Shown here one piece after another: positions 39,093 through 48,427 of a stretch of DNA of 64,000 nucleotides. This stretch comes from Croceicoccus estronivorus. GTDB taxonomy: Bacteria > Pseudomonadota > Alphaproteobacteria > Sphingomonadales > Sphingomonadaceae. Position 1 is the stretch's first letter, and the number at the start of each line of letters is the position of its first letter. The position numbers and the translations under genes are program-made. The DNA is taken from assembly GCF_001625325.1 (NCBI RefSeq), contig NZ_JRQQ01000008.1, positions 174,434-238,433 of the forward strand. Reading direction: 5' to 3'. The notes under the pieces were generated by a model, which was given only the letters and a program-made list of their open reading frames with translations, was not told the DNA's origin and made no database searches.

Positions 39093-39395
39093 ATGGCCTT
39101 TGAATGCAGTGCCCTGGATGCGACGTTGGCAGCAGCCGCAGGGGATGATCCCTTGTTGCTCGCCGAGTTGCGCAATGCCTTTAGGGAGAGCTTCGAACAG
39201 CATGTCGATTTGTTGGGGAGGGCGCGATGTGACGGCAACTGGAATGTTGCTGCAATGCGTCTCAAGGGGCTGGCGGCGAGTTTCCAGGTCGGCCCCCTTA
39301 TCGATTTAGCTGAAGAAGCGCTTGATGCTGCTCCGGGTGATCCCGTCATCTTGCGCAAGTTCCGTACCGCACTCGGCGAATTCGTCTCCAGCTAA
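39093..39395 (+). CDS. HPt-like protein lacking the phospho-acceptor histidine
   Basis: This 100-residue, helix-rich protein resembles histidine phosphotransfer domains. The helix that normally reads A-H-x-L-K-G reads AAMRLKGLAASF here, with Met55 where the phosphorylated histidine belongs; the flanking Leu-Lys-Gly and the following Gly-rich turn and LAEEAL helix are kept. It cannot accept phosphate at the canonical site. It begins the four-gene plus-strand operon and diverges from the TipN-like gene with 57 bp between them. Confidence 0.6.
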   Translation: MAFECSALDATLAAAAGDDPLLLAELRNAFRESFEQHVDLLGRARCDGNWNVAAMRLKGLAASFQVGPLIDLAEEALDAAPGDPVILRKFRTALGEFVSS

Positions 39396-39474
39396 GCTAG
39401 ATCGCCGCTCTGGCGGCTTGGCAGACGTGTGGCGCGCGCCTAGAGAGGACGCCGAATTTCGGGGAGCATTCCGG

Positions 39475-40689
39475 GTGCGCGTTGCCCTCCTTTCCATGTT
39501 GGACAGCGCCGGTGAACCGGGGGAGGGCCAGAAGGCCTTTATCTCGTTCGCCGGGAAGACCATCGCACGACGCCAGATTGATCTGGCTTTGGCGCTTGGG
39601 TGCGAACGTGTTGTGTGCCTTGCGGAGAATCTTGGACCGGTTCTCATCGGATTGCAGCACGAGGTTGAGGCGACCGGGGCAAAATTCCACGTAATTTCAC
39701 TACCCCGCGCTCTTTCCGGACTTGTTCGTTCGGCGGATGAATTGCTCGTGTTGGCGGATGGGGTGCTGCCGCTCGCAGAGGAAGTGCAGGAAACGCTAGC
39801 CAAGGGGCAAGGCGTTCTCACGTTTTCTGCAGAAGAAGGCATTCCACGGGGCTTCGAACGTATCGATCTTAATCACGCTTGGTCAGGTGCGCTGATAATG
39901 CCGGGAAGGCTGGTCGAACGACTGAACGAATTGCCACGCGATTGCGATGGCGTGGCATCGTTGCTGCGTATAGCTCTGCAAGGCAAGGTGCCCGAACGCC
40001 CTCTATCGGACGGTATTCTGCCAGACGGCCGCTGGGCTATGTTGAACAGTGCGCGGGATGCCGAATTGCTGGAGCCGGGATGGTTCCACCGCCATGTTGC
40101 GATCGGAGATATCAGTACCTCCGGGCTCGGGCATTGGCTGGGAGCATGGCTGGCCGGCAAGTTTGGCGTTAATTTGCTCAATCGCGGGGTTCGACCTGCA
40201 TATATGTTGAGTGGGGCAGGCTTGCTCTTGGTCTCTGCCTTGATTTTGGGATGGTTATCCATGCCGGGTCTAGGGCTGATCTTGCTTGCGCTGGCCTGGC
40301 TTGTGGGTGACGCTGCCTCGGCATTGGACCGCGGAGAACGCGCGGGAAATGGTGCAAGGCCAGGGTTTGCACGGGCATTGCTGGCTTGTCGTGTAATGTC
40401 CGACTTGATCCTTGTGGCCCTTGTTTCCGTGGGAATTGGCGTTCGTTTCGTATTTTGGCCTGAGCGATTGTTCGTGCCTCTCATTCTGATTGGGCTTGTC
40501 TGGCTCGTGCCCGGGCTCTCCACGCAGCGTTGGGGGGCGATTTGCGGAGATCGTATCCTGCTCGCGCTTTTGCTTGCAGCTGGTACGCTGCTGGGTGTGC
40601 TCCTGCCGGTCGCGCAGTGTCTCATTTTGGTTCTGCTCGGCTGCGGAATTGCGTTTTCTCGGCTTGGTTCGAGGCTAACGCGGGTTTAA
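39475..40689 (+). CDS. Polytopic membrane protein with nucleotidyltransferase-like N-domain
   Basis: From the GTG at 39475, which has GGGGAG 8 nt upstream, this is a 404-residue protein. Residues ~15-200 look like a sugar-nucleotidyltransferase-type fold (FAGKTIARRQIDLALALGCERVV, then ELLVLADGVLP), though the usual Gly-rich nucleotide loop is not intact. Residues ~235-400 hold about five membrane helices. The arrangement recalls cytidylyltransferase/CDP-alcohol phosphatidyltransferase fusions, but the D-x2-D-G-x2-A-R motif of that family is absent. An upstream GTG at 39427 is possible. Function unknown. Confidence 0.6.
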   Translation: MRVALLSMLDSAGEPGEGQKAFISFAGKTIARRQIDLALALGCERVVCLAENLGPVLIGLQHEVEATGAKFHVISLPRALSGLVRSADELLVLADGVLPLAEEVQETLAKGQGVLTFSAEEGIPRGFERIDLNHAWSGALIMPGRLVERLNELPRDCDGVASLLRIALQGKVPERPLSDGILPDGRWAMLNSARDAELLEPGWFHRHVAIGDISTSGLGHWLGAWLAGKFGVNLLNRGVRPAYMLSGAGLLLVSALILGWLSMPGLGLILLALAWLVGDAASALDRGERAGNGARPGFARALLACRVMSDLILVALVSVGIGVRFVFWPERLFVPLILIGLVWLVPGLSTQRWGAICGDRILLALLLAAGTLLGVLLPVAQCLILVLLGCGIAFSRLGSRLTRV

Positions 40690-40702
40690 CCAAGGAGATA
40701 TT

Positions 40703-40717
40703 ATGGCAGTGCGATGA
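40703..40717 (+). other. Four-codon leader frame before the next start
   Basis: AAGGAGA (40692-40698) is well placed for an ATG at 40703 that encodes only Met-Ala-Val-Arg before TGA. That TGA (40715-40717) overlaps the real ATG at 40714. The real start is otherwise 16 nt from the ribosome binding site, too far for efficient direct initiation. Confidence 0.45.
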
Positions 40718-41670
40718 TGGAAGCCGGGGTGTCACAGTTCGACGACCAGATGGTCGAAAGCATGCTGTCCGACGAATTGACGCGCGGCGATGCAACCATT
40801 GTATCTGCGGGATCCATTCTTCGCCATTTGCTTGAGAACGCAGACCACACCATGTTCAGTGACGAGATTGTCGCTCGTGTTCGCGGCATGGTATCTGACT
40901 TGGCGCGGCAATTGTTGGTCATGCAGGCAGAAGTTGCCGGAGCGGATGATCCGCACGCATTCACGCAAGAACAACACTCTGCACTGACCGAGGTATTGAT
41001 TTCCAATGCAGCCTTGCTTGGTCACGTGCACGGCTTGGCGTTGGAATTTCAGATTACCGAGCAGCTGCACGCGCGCGAGGCCATCGACGGTGTTCTCTCA
41101 CCGTTGTTGCAGGCACTGATCGAATCCGATGATTCCGCGACTGCCACAGCCGCAATGAGCTTGCTCGCATCACAAGCGCGTTTTTGCCAGCAGCAGAGGC
41201 GAATGGAATTGCCGCTGGGGGAGTTGCCGGGTGAACTGTTTCATACGGTAATCTTGTCCTTGCGCGACAACGTGTTGGATGATCGGGAAGCTGCTGCGAA
41301 AGCAGAGGAAAAACTGCGCGCAGAATTTGATGAAAGCCATAGTCGCCTTGGTTTGTTGGCCCGGTTGGTTGTTGCAATGGGGGGCGGCACACTGGCGGCT
41401 CTTTCCGTTGCGCATGCGGGGGTTGCGCTGTTCCTGACAGCTTTGGCGTTCGCGACTGGACAAGATCGTCTTCGGATCGTTCTTGCCTCCAACGAGCGGC
41501 AGGTAGCCCGGTTTGCCGTGTTGCTGTGTGCCGCAGGACTTAAACCCAGGGAAGTGGAGGCAGAATTCGCCCATTTCCATCCGGATATCGGCCTCCCAGC
41601 TGCGATCCTGCATCTTGGGGACCGGGCCACTGCCATTCTCGCAGCCTCCACTGCTGAATTAGCTGGCTAG
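40714..41670 (+). CDS. Helical protein of unknown function in the pseudo-phosphorelay operon
   Basis: This 318-residue protein is mostly alpha-helical in outline, with repeated Ala/Leu-rich helices and a hydrophobic segment around residues 222-246 (VVAMGGGTLAALSVAHAGVALFLTAL) that could be one membrane helix or a buried core. I recognise no catalytic motif and assign no family; it has the feel of alphaproteobacterial helical-repeat proteins but lacks a convincing signature. It ends 2 bp before the kinase homologue, so the two are probably co-translated and may interact. Confidence 0.6.
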   Translation: MMEAGVSQFDDQMVESMLSDELTRGDATIVSAGSILRHLLENADHTMFSDEIVARVRGMVSDLARQLLVMQAEVAGADDPHAFTQEQHSALTEVLISNAALLGHVHGLALEFQITEQLHAREAIDGVLSPLLQALIESDDSATATAAMSLLASQARFCQQQRRMELPLGELPGELFHTVILSLRDNVLDDREAAAKAEEKLRAEFDESHSRLGLLARLVVAMGGGTLAALSVAHAGVALFLTALAFATGQDRLRIVLASNERQVARFAVLLCAAGLKPREVEAEFAHFHPDIGLPAAILHLGDRATAILAASTAELAG

Positions 41671-41672
41671 CG

Positions 41673-43052
41673 ATGGCTACTGCCGGCACATTTCTCGCCC
41701 ATGCCACATGTGACGCAGAGGACCGGCTAATCGATGCTGGTGAGCCGCTTGCCGGGTTGCAACTGCGTTGTGGAGGCGAATTGCCCGGCACGATTGCGAT
41801 CCCTGGCTTGCTGGAGTTGGTGCGCAAATGCCGTCGATTTGGTCTGAAGCTGGCCCAGCCCGTGCAAGCGCAGGATGGGGAGGAACAGGTTACCGCATGG
41901 GTAGAAGTGTTTCCTTCGCCCAAGGAAAAGGGCGGTTGCGAAATCCTGATCGCCAGTTGGAAAACGCTCCCGCTCAAGGCTGAAAGCCTGGTCGAGAATA
42001 CCGAGCGGCGGATGATTATCGATCGTCAGCTCGCTGAATTTACCGCGCGACTCGATCCTCAGCAGAACCTCCTGACTTTTGAATGCACGGCTAAGGACCT
42101 GATACCCTTGGCTGGGCGCATGGGGGAAGGAACTGGAAAGCCATGGACCGACTTCGTCGCCATTGCGGGCAGCAGCCATCACCAACCGTTGCATTGGCGA
42201 TTGCTGGATGGGGCTTCGATCATCATTGAAGGGTCGGAGCGGCAATGGAGGGTAAGTATGGTCCCTCTGGGTGCGCCTGAACCGGGAAGTGCGGGGTTCG
42301 AACTCTATTTCGTTGCCGATCAGCCGCTTCCACGGCCTTGTGCTGTTGGCAAGAAGGACGCCGACAAGAGCACGACATTCGCCAGTCGCGACATTGCCCC
42401 GGTCCTGAGGCAGCCGATTGCCAGAATTGTAGCAAATGCAGAGACCATTCGCTCACGATTGGCGGGACCGCTGGCAGAAGAATACGGCCGGTATGCTGCT
42501 GACATTGCAGCAGCGGGCAAACATCTACTCGCGTTGGTCGATGATCTCACCGATCTGGAAGTGGTGGAGGCGGAAGATTTCTCGACAGCTCCTGACAGGA
42601 TCGATCTGGGGGACATTGCTCGTCGCGCAGCTGGGATACTTGGCGTGCGTGCCCAGGAAAAGGAAATTACGATTCATGCACCGGGTGAAGGAGAGAGTTT
42701 ACCTGCAGTTGGCGAGTTTCGTCGGGTATTGCAGGTGTTGCTCAATCTTGTCGGCAATGCTGTTCGCTATGCGCCGAAAGGTTCCGAAATATGGTTGCGG
42801 CTAGAACATCACCGGGGGCGGGTGGGGCTTTCCGTGATTGACCAGGGGCCGGGATTGTCGGACGAACAGCAGGCAAAAGTATTTGAGAAGTTCGAGAGGC
42901 TTGGGCGAAGCGGTGATGGGGGCTCAGGTTTGGGCTTGTATATTTCCCGGCGTCTGGCGCGAGCAATGGATGGCGATCTGACCGTTCAGAGCGTTCCTGG
43001 ACAAGGCGCTCGATTCACGCTGGAATTACCTGCGGATCTCCCGGAAAATTAA
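41673..43052 (+). CDS. Histidine kinase homologue without H-box histidine
   Basis: This 459-residue cytoplasmic protein has a PAS-like N-terminal half and a HisKA-HATPase C-terminal half. The dimerisation helices fit the PleC/DivL/PdhS type (GKHLLALVDDLTDLE), but the H-box reads IAPVLRQPIARI where S-H-E-L-R-T-P is expected, so Pro243 replaces the phosphorylated histidine. The ATP-binding N box (NLVGNAVRYAP), G1 (DQGPGL), F box (FEKFERLG) and G2 (GSGLGLYISRRLA) are all intact. It may bind ATP and signal by conformation, like DivL, whose H-box residue is tyrosine. Confidence 0.75.
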   Translation: MATAGTFLAHATCDAEDRLIDAGEPLAGLQLRCGGELPGTIAIPGLLELVRKCRRFGLKLAQPVQAQDGEEQVTAWVEVFPSPKEKGGCEILIASWKTLPLKAESLVENTERRMIIDRQLAEFTARLDPQQNLLTFECTAKDLIPLAGRMGEGTGKPWTDFVAIAGSSHHQPLHWRLLDGASIIIEGSERQWRVSMVPLGAPEPGSAGFELYFVADQPLPRPCAVGKKDADKSTTFASRDIAPVLRQPIARIVANAETIRSRLAGPLAEEYGRYAADIAAAGKHLLALVDDLTDLEVVEAEDFSTAPDRIDLGDIARRAAGILGVRAQEKEITIHAPGEGESLPAVGEFRRVLQVLLNLVGNAVRYAPKGSEIWLRLEHHRGRVGLSVIDQGPGLSDEQQAKVFEKFERLGRSGDGGSGLGLYISRRLARAMDGDLTVQSVPGQGARFTLELPADLPEN

Positions 43053-43103
43053 CAGATTGGCTAACACCAGAGAAACTGTGTCGTTGTTTGAGTATATTTG
43101 AGC

Positions 43104-43304
43104 CTACCTGATACGACGAGACAACCAGATCACGATCAGGCCAACCGCAGCCAGAACTGCTCCATTAATGGCCCAGGACTTATCTGCCAGCATGAAGCTT
43201 TCTGCTGGCCACATGATCAGCCCGGTCCCTTGGCCGACCCAGAGAAGTCCCATGAGTACGGCCAGAATGCCAATGAGCCGGGCCAGAAATCTGATAAGTG
43301 CCAT
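43104..43304 (-). CDS. Small two-helix membrane protein (unknown)
   Basis: This 66-residue protein (from MALIRFLARLIGI) has two hydrophobic helices (about 5-25 and 43-60) and a basic C-terminus (SRRIR). The ATG at 43304 follows AGGAGAGGAG, a very strong ribosome binding site, so I discard the longer frame upstream. No family is recognised. It lies behind the gltA terminator on the same strand and converges on the kinase homologue. Confidence 0.65.
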   Translation of the reverse strand: MALIRFLARLIGILAVLMGLLWVGQGTGLIMWPAESFMLADKSWAINGAVLAAVGLIVIWLSRRIR

Positions 43305-43385
43305 CGGTATCTCCTCTCCTTGCATCAGTACCATGTGGATCGGGTAGGCGTGAGGAATTTCTACAACGGAGTGTCCGGGCACAAA

Positions 43386-43415
43386 AAAGCCCCCGCAACA
43401 TATTGCGGGGGCTTT
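43386..43415 (-). terminator. Rho-independent terminator of gltA
   Basis: A perfect 13-bp stem (43386-43398 with 43403-43415) around a 4-nt loop is followed on the minus strand by a T-run. It lies 46 bp after the gltA stop and could also work on the plus strand. Confidence 0.95.
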
Positions 43416-43461
43416 CTGTTTTCGTCGCCTTGGCGATTACCCCAAGGAAAGACAATGCAGG

Positions 43462-44748
43462 TCAGCGTTTGTCGACCGGCACATAGTCCCTCTGCGTCGG
43501 TCCCGTGTAAAGCTGACGCGGACGTCCAATTTTCTGGCCGGGATCGGAAATCATTTCGTTCCACTGTGCGACCCAGCCCACTGTCCGTGCAAGGGCAAAG
43601 AGCGCGGTGAACATCGTGGTCGGGAATCCGATCGCCGAAAGGATGATGCCGGAATAGAAATCCACATTCGGGAAGAGCTTCTTTTCGGCAAAATAGTCAT
43701 CCGACAACGCGATTTCTTCGAGACGCAGCGCAGTCTCGAAAACCGGGTCCGAAACTTTCAGCGCATCGAAGACTTCACGGACGGTTTTTTGCATGACTGT
43801 GGCGCGCGGATCGTAGTTCTTGTAGACCCGGTGGCCGAAGCCCATCAGACGGAAAGGATCGTTTTTATCCTTGGCCCGTTCGATGAAGTGCGGAATACGA
43901 TCCGGTGTGCCGATTTCATGCAGCATGTTGAGTGCGGCTTCATTTGCGCCACCATGCGCCGGACCCCAAAGACACGCAATGCCGGCCGCGATGCAGGCGA
44001 ACGGGTTGGCGCCGGATGACCCAGCCAGACGAACCGTTGAAGTCGAAGCATTCTGCTCATGGTCTGCATGGAGGATGAAGATCCGGTCCATTGCACGCTC
44101 TACTTCTGGCAGGACTTCATATTCCTCGGCGGGAACGCCGAACGTCATGCGCAGAAAATTGCCAGTGTAGCTGAGCTCGTTGTCCGGATAGAGAAACGGC
44201 TGGCCGATGGAGTATTTGTAAGCCATGGCAGCAATCGTCGGCATCTTCGCGATGAGGCGGTGCGAGCTGATCTTGCGGTGTTCCGGATCGGAAATATCAG
44301 TGCTGTCGTGATAGAATGCCGACAGGGCGCCAACAACGCCGCACATGATTGCCATTGGGTGGGCATCGCGACGGAAGCCGCGATAGAACTGCATCAGCTG
44401 CTCATGCAGCATCGTGTGGCGGCTGATCGTCCAGGTGAACTTGTCGAGCTCGTCCTGCTTGGGCAGTTCCCCGTTCAGCATCAGGTACGAAACTTCCATG
44501 AAGCTCGAATCTTCTGCCAGCTGTCCTATGGGATAGCCGCGATGAAGAAGAACCCCTTCCTCGCCATCGATGTAGGTAAGTGAACTCTCGCATGAGCCGG
44601 TCGAGGTGAACCCCGGATCATAGGTGAACATGTGGGACTGGCCATAGAGCTTGCGGATGTCGATTACATCCGGCCCGACGCTGCCCTCCAGCACCGGGAA
44701 CTCATAACTTTTGCCGTCGACCGTCAGTGTTGCTTGCTTATCAGCCAA
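43462..44748 (-). CDS. gltA: Citrate synthase
   Basis: This 428-residue hexameric-type citrate synthase condenses oxaloacetate and acetyl-CoA. The active-site regions [14 protein letters not shown] and [14 protein letters not shown] are present with the final DFYSGI segment. The start appears to be a TTG at 44748, with GGAGGAAG 5-8 nt upstream, rather than an ATG. It lies 23 bp downstream of gltX on the same strand and ends in a strong terminator. Confidence 0.97.
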   Translation of the reverse strand: MADKQATLTVDGKSYEFPVLEGSVGPDVIDIRKLYGQSHMFTYDPGFTSTGSCESSLTYIDGEEGVLLHRGYPIGQLAEDSSFMEVSYLMLNGELPKQDELDKFTWTISRHTMLHEQLMQFYRGFRRDAHPMAIMCGVVGALSAFYHDSTDISDPEHRKISSHRLIAKMPTIAAMAYKYSIGQPFLYPDNELSYTGNFLRMTFGVPAEEYEVLPEVERAMDRIFILHADHEQNASTSTVRLAGSSGANPFACIAAGIACLWGPAHGGANEAALNMLHEIGTPDRIPHFIERAKDKNDPFRLMGFGHRVYKNYDPRATVMQKTVREVFDALKVSDPVFETALRLEEIALSDDYFAEKKLFPNVDFYSGIILSAIGFPTTMFTALFALARTVGWVAQWNEMISDPGQKIGRPRQLYTGPTQRDYVPVDKR

Positions 44749-44771
44749 TTCACTTCCTCCAATTCAGTATC

Positions 44772-46202
44772 TCACCCCGCGCTGCCGGAGGCGGCCTGCG
44801 CGTCGATTCGCGCTAGGCTTTCCTCTTTCCCAAGCAGCACCAGTACATCGAAAATGCCCGGTGAGGTTGTTTGCCCCGTGAGTGCTGCACGAAGCGGTTG
44901 CGCAAGTTTGCCAAGCCCAAGCCCTAGCTCTTCCGCCATTGCCTTGAGATTGGCTTCGAGCACTTCGCTTGTCCAGTCAATTCCATCCTGCAAACGTGCC
45001 GATACTTGTGCCAAGAGGGCACGGGCATCGCCATCGAGCAAAGCTGATGCTTTTTCCGTCAATTCGAGCGGACGTTTCTTGAACAGGAATGCCGCGCCGT
45101 CCGCCAGTTCATTGATATCCTTGGCCCTGGTTTTCAAGGCGGGCATGGCCTGTTCTAGCAAGCCTGTGTCTGCCTCGGCGCCTATACGCTCCGCCACGAG
45201 CTTGGCCAGATCGACATCTTCCGACTCGCGGATGTACAGACCGTTGAGATTTTGCAGCTTTTTAAGATCAAAGCGTGCAGGGCTCTTGCCAACTCCGCCA
45301 AGGTCGAAAAGTTCGATGGCCTCGTCGCGAGCAATCACTTCCTTGTCACCGTAACCCCAGCCAAGTCGGAGCAGGTAGTTGAACAGAGCTTCCGGCAATA
45401 TGCCCATTTCATCTCGATAGGCTTCGACGCCTAACGCACCATGCCGCTTCGAGAGTTTGGCGCCGTCTGCGCCATGTATCAGCGGGATATGGGCATAAAT
45501 CGGATCGTCCCAATCGCCTTCGATCTCGTTCATTGCGCGAATGACAGGCATCTGGCGAAATGCATTGTTGAGATGATCATCACCACGAATGATGTGAGTG
45601 ACTCCCATGTCATGATCATCGACCACCACGGCCAGCATGTAAGTCGGAGTGCCGTCGGACCGTAGCAGGATATAGTCGTCGATTTCCGAGTTCTTGACTG
45701 TCACACGCCCCTGAACGGCATCCTCGATTACCGTTTCACCTTCCTCGGGAGTCTTGAGCCGCACCACAAATGGCGCACCAAGCGGGGCTTCGGATGCGTC
45801 GCGATGGCGCCAGCGGCCATCATAACGCAGGGGCTGCTTTGCCGCGCGCTGGGCCGCACGCATTTCCTCCAACTCTTCCGCTGTTGCGTAACAACGGTAG
45901 GCGTAGCCCGCCTCGAGCAATTTCTCTGCCACTTCGACGTGACGTGCGCCGCGTTCAGACTGAAAGACGGTGTCACCGTCCCAATCGAGACCCAACCAGT
46001 CGAGACCGGAAATAATGGCGTCTATCGCTTCCTGAGTGGAGCGGGCCCGGTCAGTATCTTCGATCCGGAGCAGCGCTTTGCCGCCATGGTGCCGGGCGAA
46101 CAGCCAATTGAAGAGGGCGGTACGGGCACCACCAATATGAAGGAAGCCCGTAGGTGAGGGGGCAAAGCGAGTGACAACTGCCTTGTCGCTAGCGCTTGCC
46201 AT
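44772..46202 (-). CDS. gltX: Glutamyl-tRNA synthetase
   Basis: This 476-residue class I synthetase charges tRNA-Glu. The HIGH-type signature is [18 protein letters not shown] and the KMSKS-type loop is [10 protein letters not shown] use the ATG at 46202; the longer frame upstream overlaps the divergent comEC and encodes a Pro/Arg-rich stretch unlike the enzyme. Only 28 bp separate it from comEC, so the two promoters must overlap the opposite genes. Confidence 0.96.
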   Translation of the reverse strand: MASASDKAVVTRFAPSPTGFLHIGGARTALFNWLFARHHGGKALLRIEDTDRARSTQEAIDAIISGLDWLGLDWDGDTVFQSERGARHVEVAEKLLEAGYAYRCYATAEELEEMRAAQRAAKQPLRYDGRWRHRDASEAPLGAPFVVRLKTPEEGETVIEDAVQGRVTVKNSEIDDYILLRSDGTPTYMLAVVVDDHDMGVTHIIRGDDHLNNAFRQMPVIRAMNEIEGDWDDPIYAHIPLIHGADGAKLSKRHGALGVEAYRDEMGILPEALFNYLLRLGWGYGDKEVIARDEAIELFDLGGVGKSPARFDLKKLQNLNGLYIRESEDVDLAKLVAERIGAEADTGLLEQAMPALKTRAKDINELADGAAFLFKKRPLELTEKASALLDGDARALLAQVSARLQDGIDWTSEVLEANLKAMAEELGLGLGKLAQPLRAALTGQTTSPGIFDVLVLLGKEESLARIDAQAASGSAG

Positions 46203-46230
46203 ATTTCCCCAATTCCTTTCTTTTCGCCCT

Positions 46231-48408
46231 ATGGCCGGTGACGCCCCTTTTGTGCCGCTCTCCGGCGAAGAGACCGAGGACGATGCTGCGGTGCAGCGCC
46301 CTTGGCGAAAATACTTGCGATTGTCCAGCGTTGGCGATGCCATGGAACGTTTTCTCGGTACAGCAGGGCTTGATCGCGGGCCTTGGGTGGCCGTTGGTCT
46401 GGCAGCTGGAATCGCGCTCTGGTTTGGTCTTTCTGATGCCCTTGAGTGGGGGGCTGTCCTCGGGATCTGTGGAATTATTGTTGCGAGTGTCGTTTTCAGC
46501 CGATGGGGGAGAGACAATTTCGTCCATTTACGGAGCGCACTTGTCATTATGGCGATTATGATCGCGGCAGGTGTCGTGGTCGCTTGGGAGCGGTCAGTGG
46601 TTGTCGGTGTTGAACCGATAGCGCATCCGATGACTGCTACGGTTGAGGCACGAATACTTGAACGCGACGAACAGCCTGCCCTTCAACGTGTGCGCCTCGT
46701 ACTTGCAACGCGAGAGCCTGGGAATGGCCGGGCGATCAAGATTCGGGTGAATTTGCCAGAGGCATACGATCAATCTGCCATCCGTGAAGGAGCAATAATC
46801 AGGGCCAAGGTTCGTTTGATGCCGCCTGCGCCGCCGATGTTACCAGGCGCCTACAACTTCGCGCGTACCGCCTGGTTCAATGGGTTCGCTGCCACAGGGA
46901 ACGTCATTGGGGCAGTTCAGGTGCTTCAGGATGTCGGTAGCGGTGGCTGGCTGACAGGAATGCAGCGATCCCTGTCAGCGCATGTTCGCGGGCATATCGA
47001 CGGTTCACCCGGCACTATTGCCGCGGCCCTTGCGAGTGGAGACAGAGGAGCGATTGCGGAGCGCGATGAGCAGGCGATGCGGGACTCCGGCTTGACCCAT
47101 TTGCTGTCCATCAGCGGGTTGCATGTCAGTGCGGTGATCGGTGCGGCATATCTCCTTGCTATCAGACTACTGGCGGCATGGCCCTGGTTGGCATTGCGAG
47201 TGCGGCTGCCATTACTGGCGGCCGGTGTCGGGGCCATATGCGGGGTGGGCTATACATTGCTGACAGGTGCGGAAGTGCCCACGATCCGCAGCTGTGTGGG
47301 CGCAATCCTCGTGCTGCTGGCGCTTGCCCTGGGAAGGGATCCCTTGTCGCTCAGGATGGTGGCAGTGGCGGCAATTGTCGTTTTGCTGCTGTGGCCCGAG
47401 GCGCTCGTCGGTCCGAGTTTCCAGATGAGTTTTGCAGCGGTGATTGCCATTATCGCATTGCATAGTGCCGCGCCTGTGAGAGCGTTTTTGGCACCGAAAG
47501 AAGAGGGACGGGTGAAGTGGATCATGCGCCGCGCCGCCATGCTCCTGATCACTGGTCTGGTTATCGAGTTGGCGTTAATGCCGATCGGATTGTTTCATTT
47601 CCATCGGGCAGGTGTTTATGGGGCGCTGGCCAATGTGGCCGCTATCCCGCTGACGACATTCATTACCATGCCGCTGATCGCGGTTGCGCTGGTACTCGAC
47701 CTTGTAGGATTGGGTGCCCCGATATGGTGGCTGGTAGGCAAGTCGTTGGAACTTCTGCTGGCTATCGCCCATTGGACGGCCAGCCAGCCCGGCGCGGTGA
47801 CGCGCATGCCGTCAATGCCCCCTCTGGTATTCGTTCTGTTTGCGGGAGGCGGGTTGTGGCTGGCGCTATGGCGTGGACACGCCAGGCTTTTCGGCCTGAT
47901 TCCAGTCGCAACGGCGACAGTCCTGGTACAGGTAGGGGACTTGCCGGACGTGCTGATATCAGGCGACGGACGTCATGTCGGCATTTTGGGCGAGGGGGAT
48001 CGGCTGCTCGTCTTGCGGGATAGCCGTAGTAGTTATGCGCGAGACAATCTTCTCGAGCTTTCCGGCATGGACGGAGACCCGTTGCCGTTCGATCAATGGC
48101 CGGGGGCAAGTTGCAGCCGGGATTTCTGCTCTCTTACGCTCGTTCGCGATGGACATCCCCATCATATTCTCGCGGCGCGCAGCCATATGCGTGTGGAGGA
48201 ACGCGCACTCGCGGCAGCTTGCGAACGTGCGGATATTGTGATTGCCGACCGTAGCCTGCCACATAGTTGCCACCCAAGATGGCTCAAGGCAGACCGACGT
48301 TCCCTGTCAAAGAGCGGGGGGTTGGCGATTTATCTCGCGGATCATCGGATCAGGACGGTCGCGGAAACACAAGGGGATCATGGCTGGTGGAAACCACGCA
48401 CCGATTGA
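46231..48408 (+). CDS. comEC: ComEC/Rec2-like DNA uptake channel, degenerate C-domain
   Basis: This 725-residue polytopic protein has an N-terminal soluble DUF4131 region and a competence domain with the hallmark [19 protein letters not shown] and many membrane helices. In competent bacteria ComEC passes single-stranded DNA through the inner membrane. The C-terminal ~170 residues align in position with the metallo-beta-lactamase domain but no HxHxDH metal motif is visible, so nuclease activity is doubtful. No other competence genes are in the window. The start is the ATG at 46231. Confidence 0.88.
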   Translation: MAGDAPFVPLSGEETEDDAAVQRPWRKYLRLSSVGDAMERFLGTAGLDRGPWVAVGLAAGIALWFGLSDALEWGAVLGICGIIVASVVFSRWGRDNFVHLRSALVIMAIMIAAGVVVAWERSVVVGVEPIAHPMTATVEARILERDEQPALQRVRLVLATREPGNGRAIKIRVNLPEAYDQSAIREGAIIRAKVRLMPPAPPMLPGAYNFARTAWFNGFAATGNVIGAVQVLQDVGSGGWLTGMQRSLSAHVRGHIDGSPGTIAAALASGDRGAIAERDEQAMRDSGLTHLLSISGLHVSAVIGAAYLLAIRLLAAWPWLALRVRLPLLAAGVGAICGVGYTLLTGAEVPTIRSCVGAILVLLALALGRDPLSLRMVAVAAIVVLLLWPEALVGPSFQMSFAAVIAIIALHSAAPVRAFLAPKEEGRVKWIMRRAAMLLITGLVIELALMPIGLFHFHRAGVYGALANVAAIPLTTFITMPLIAVALVLDLVGLGAPIWWLVGKSLELLLAIAHWTASQPGAVTRMPSMPPLVFVLFAGGGLWLALWRGHARLFGLIPVATATVLVQVGDLPDVLISGDGRHVGILGEGDRLLVLRDSRSSYARDNLLELSGMDGDPLPFDQWPGASCSRDFCSLTLVRDGHPHHILAARSHMRVEERALAAACERADIVIADRSLPHSCHPRWLKADRRSLSKSGGLAIYLADHRIRTVAETQGDHGWWKPRTD

Positions 48409-48419
48409 AGCGGTGCGTG
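48395..48419. terminator. Shared stem-loop between comEC and lexA
   Basis: CACGCACCG (48395-48403) pairs with CGGTGCGTG (48411-48419) across a 7-nt loop. It spans the comEC stop and lies 9 bp past the convergent lexA stop. On the minus strand it is followed by GTTTCC, a weak U-tract. Confidence 0.6.
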
Positions 48420-48427
48420 TCTCCGTA

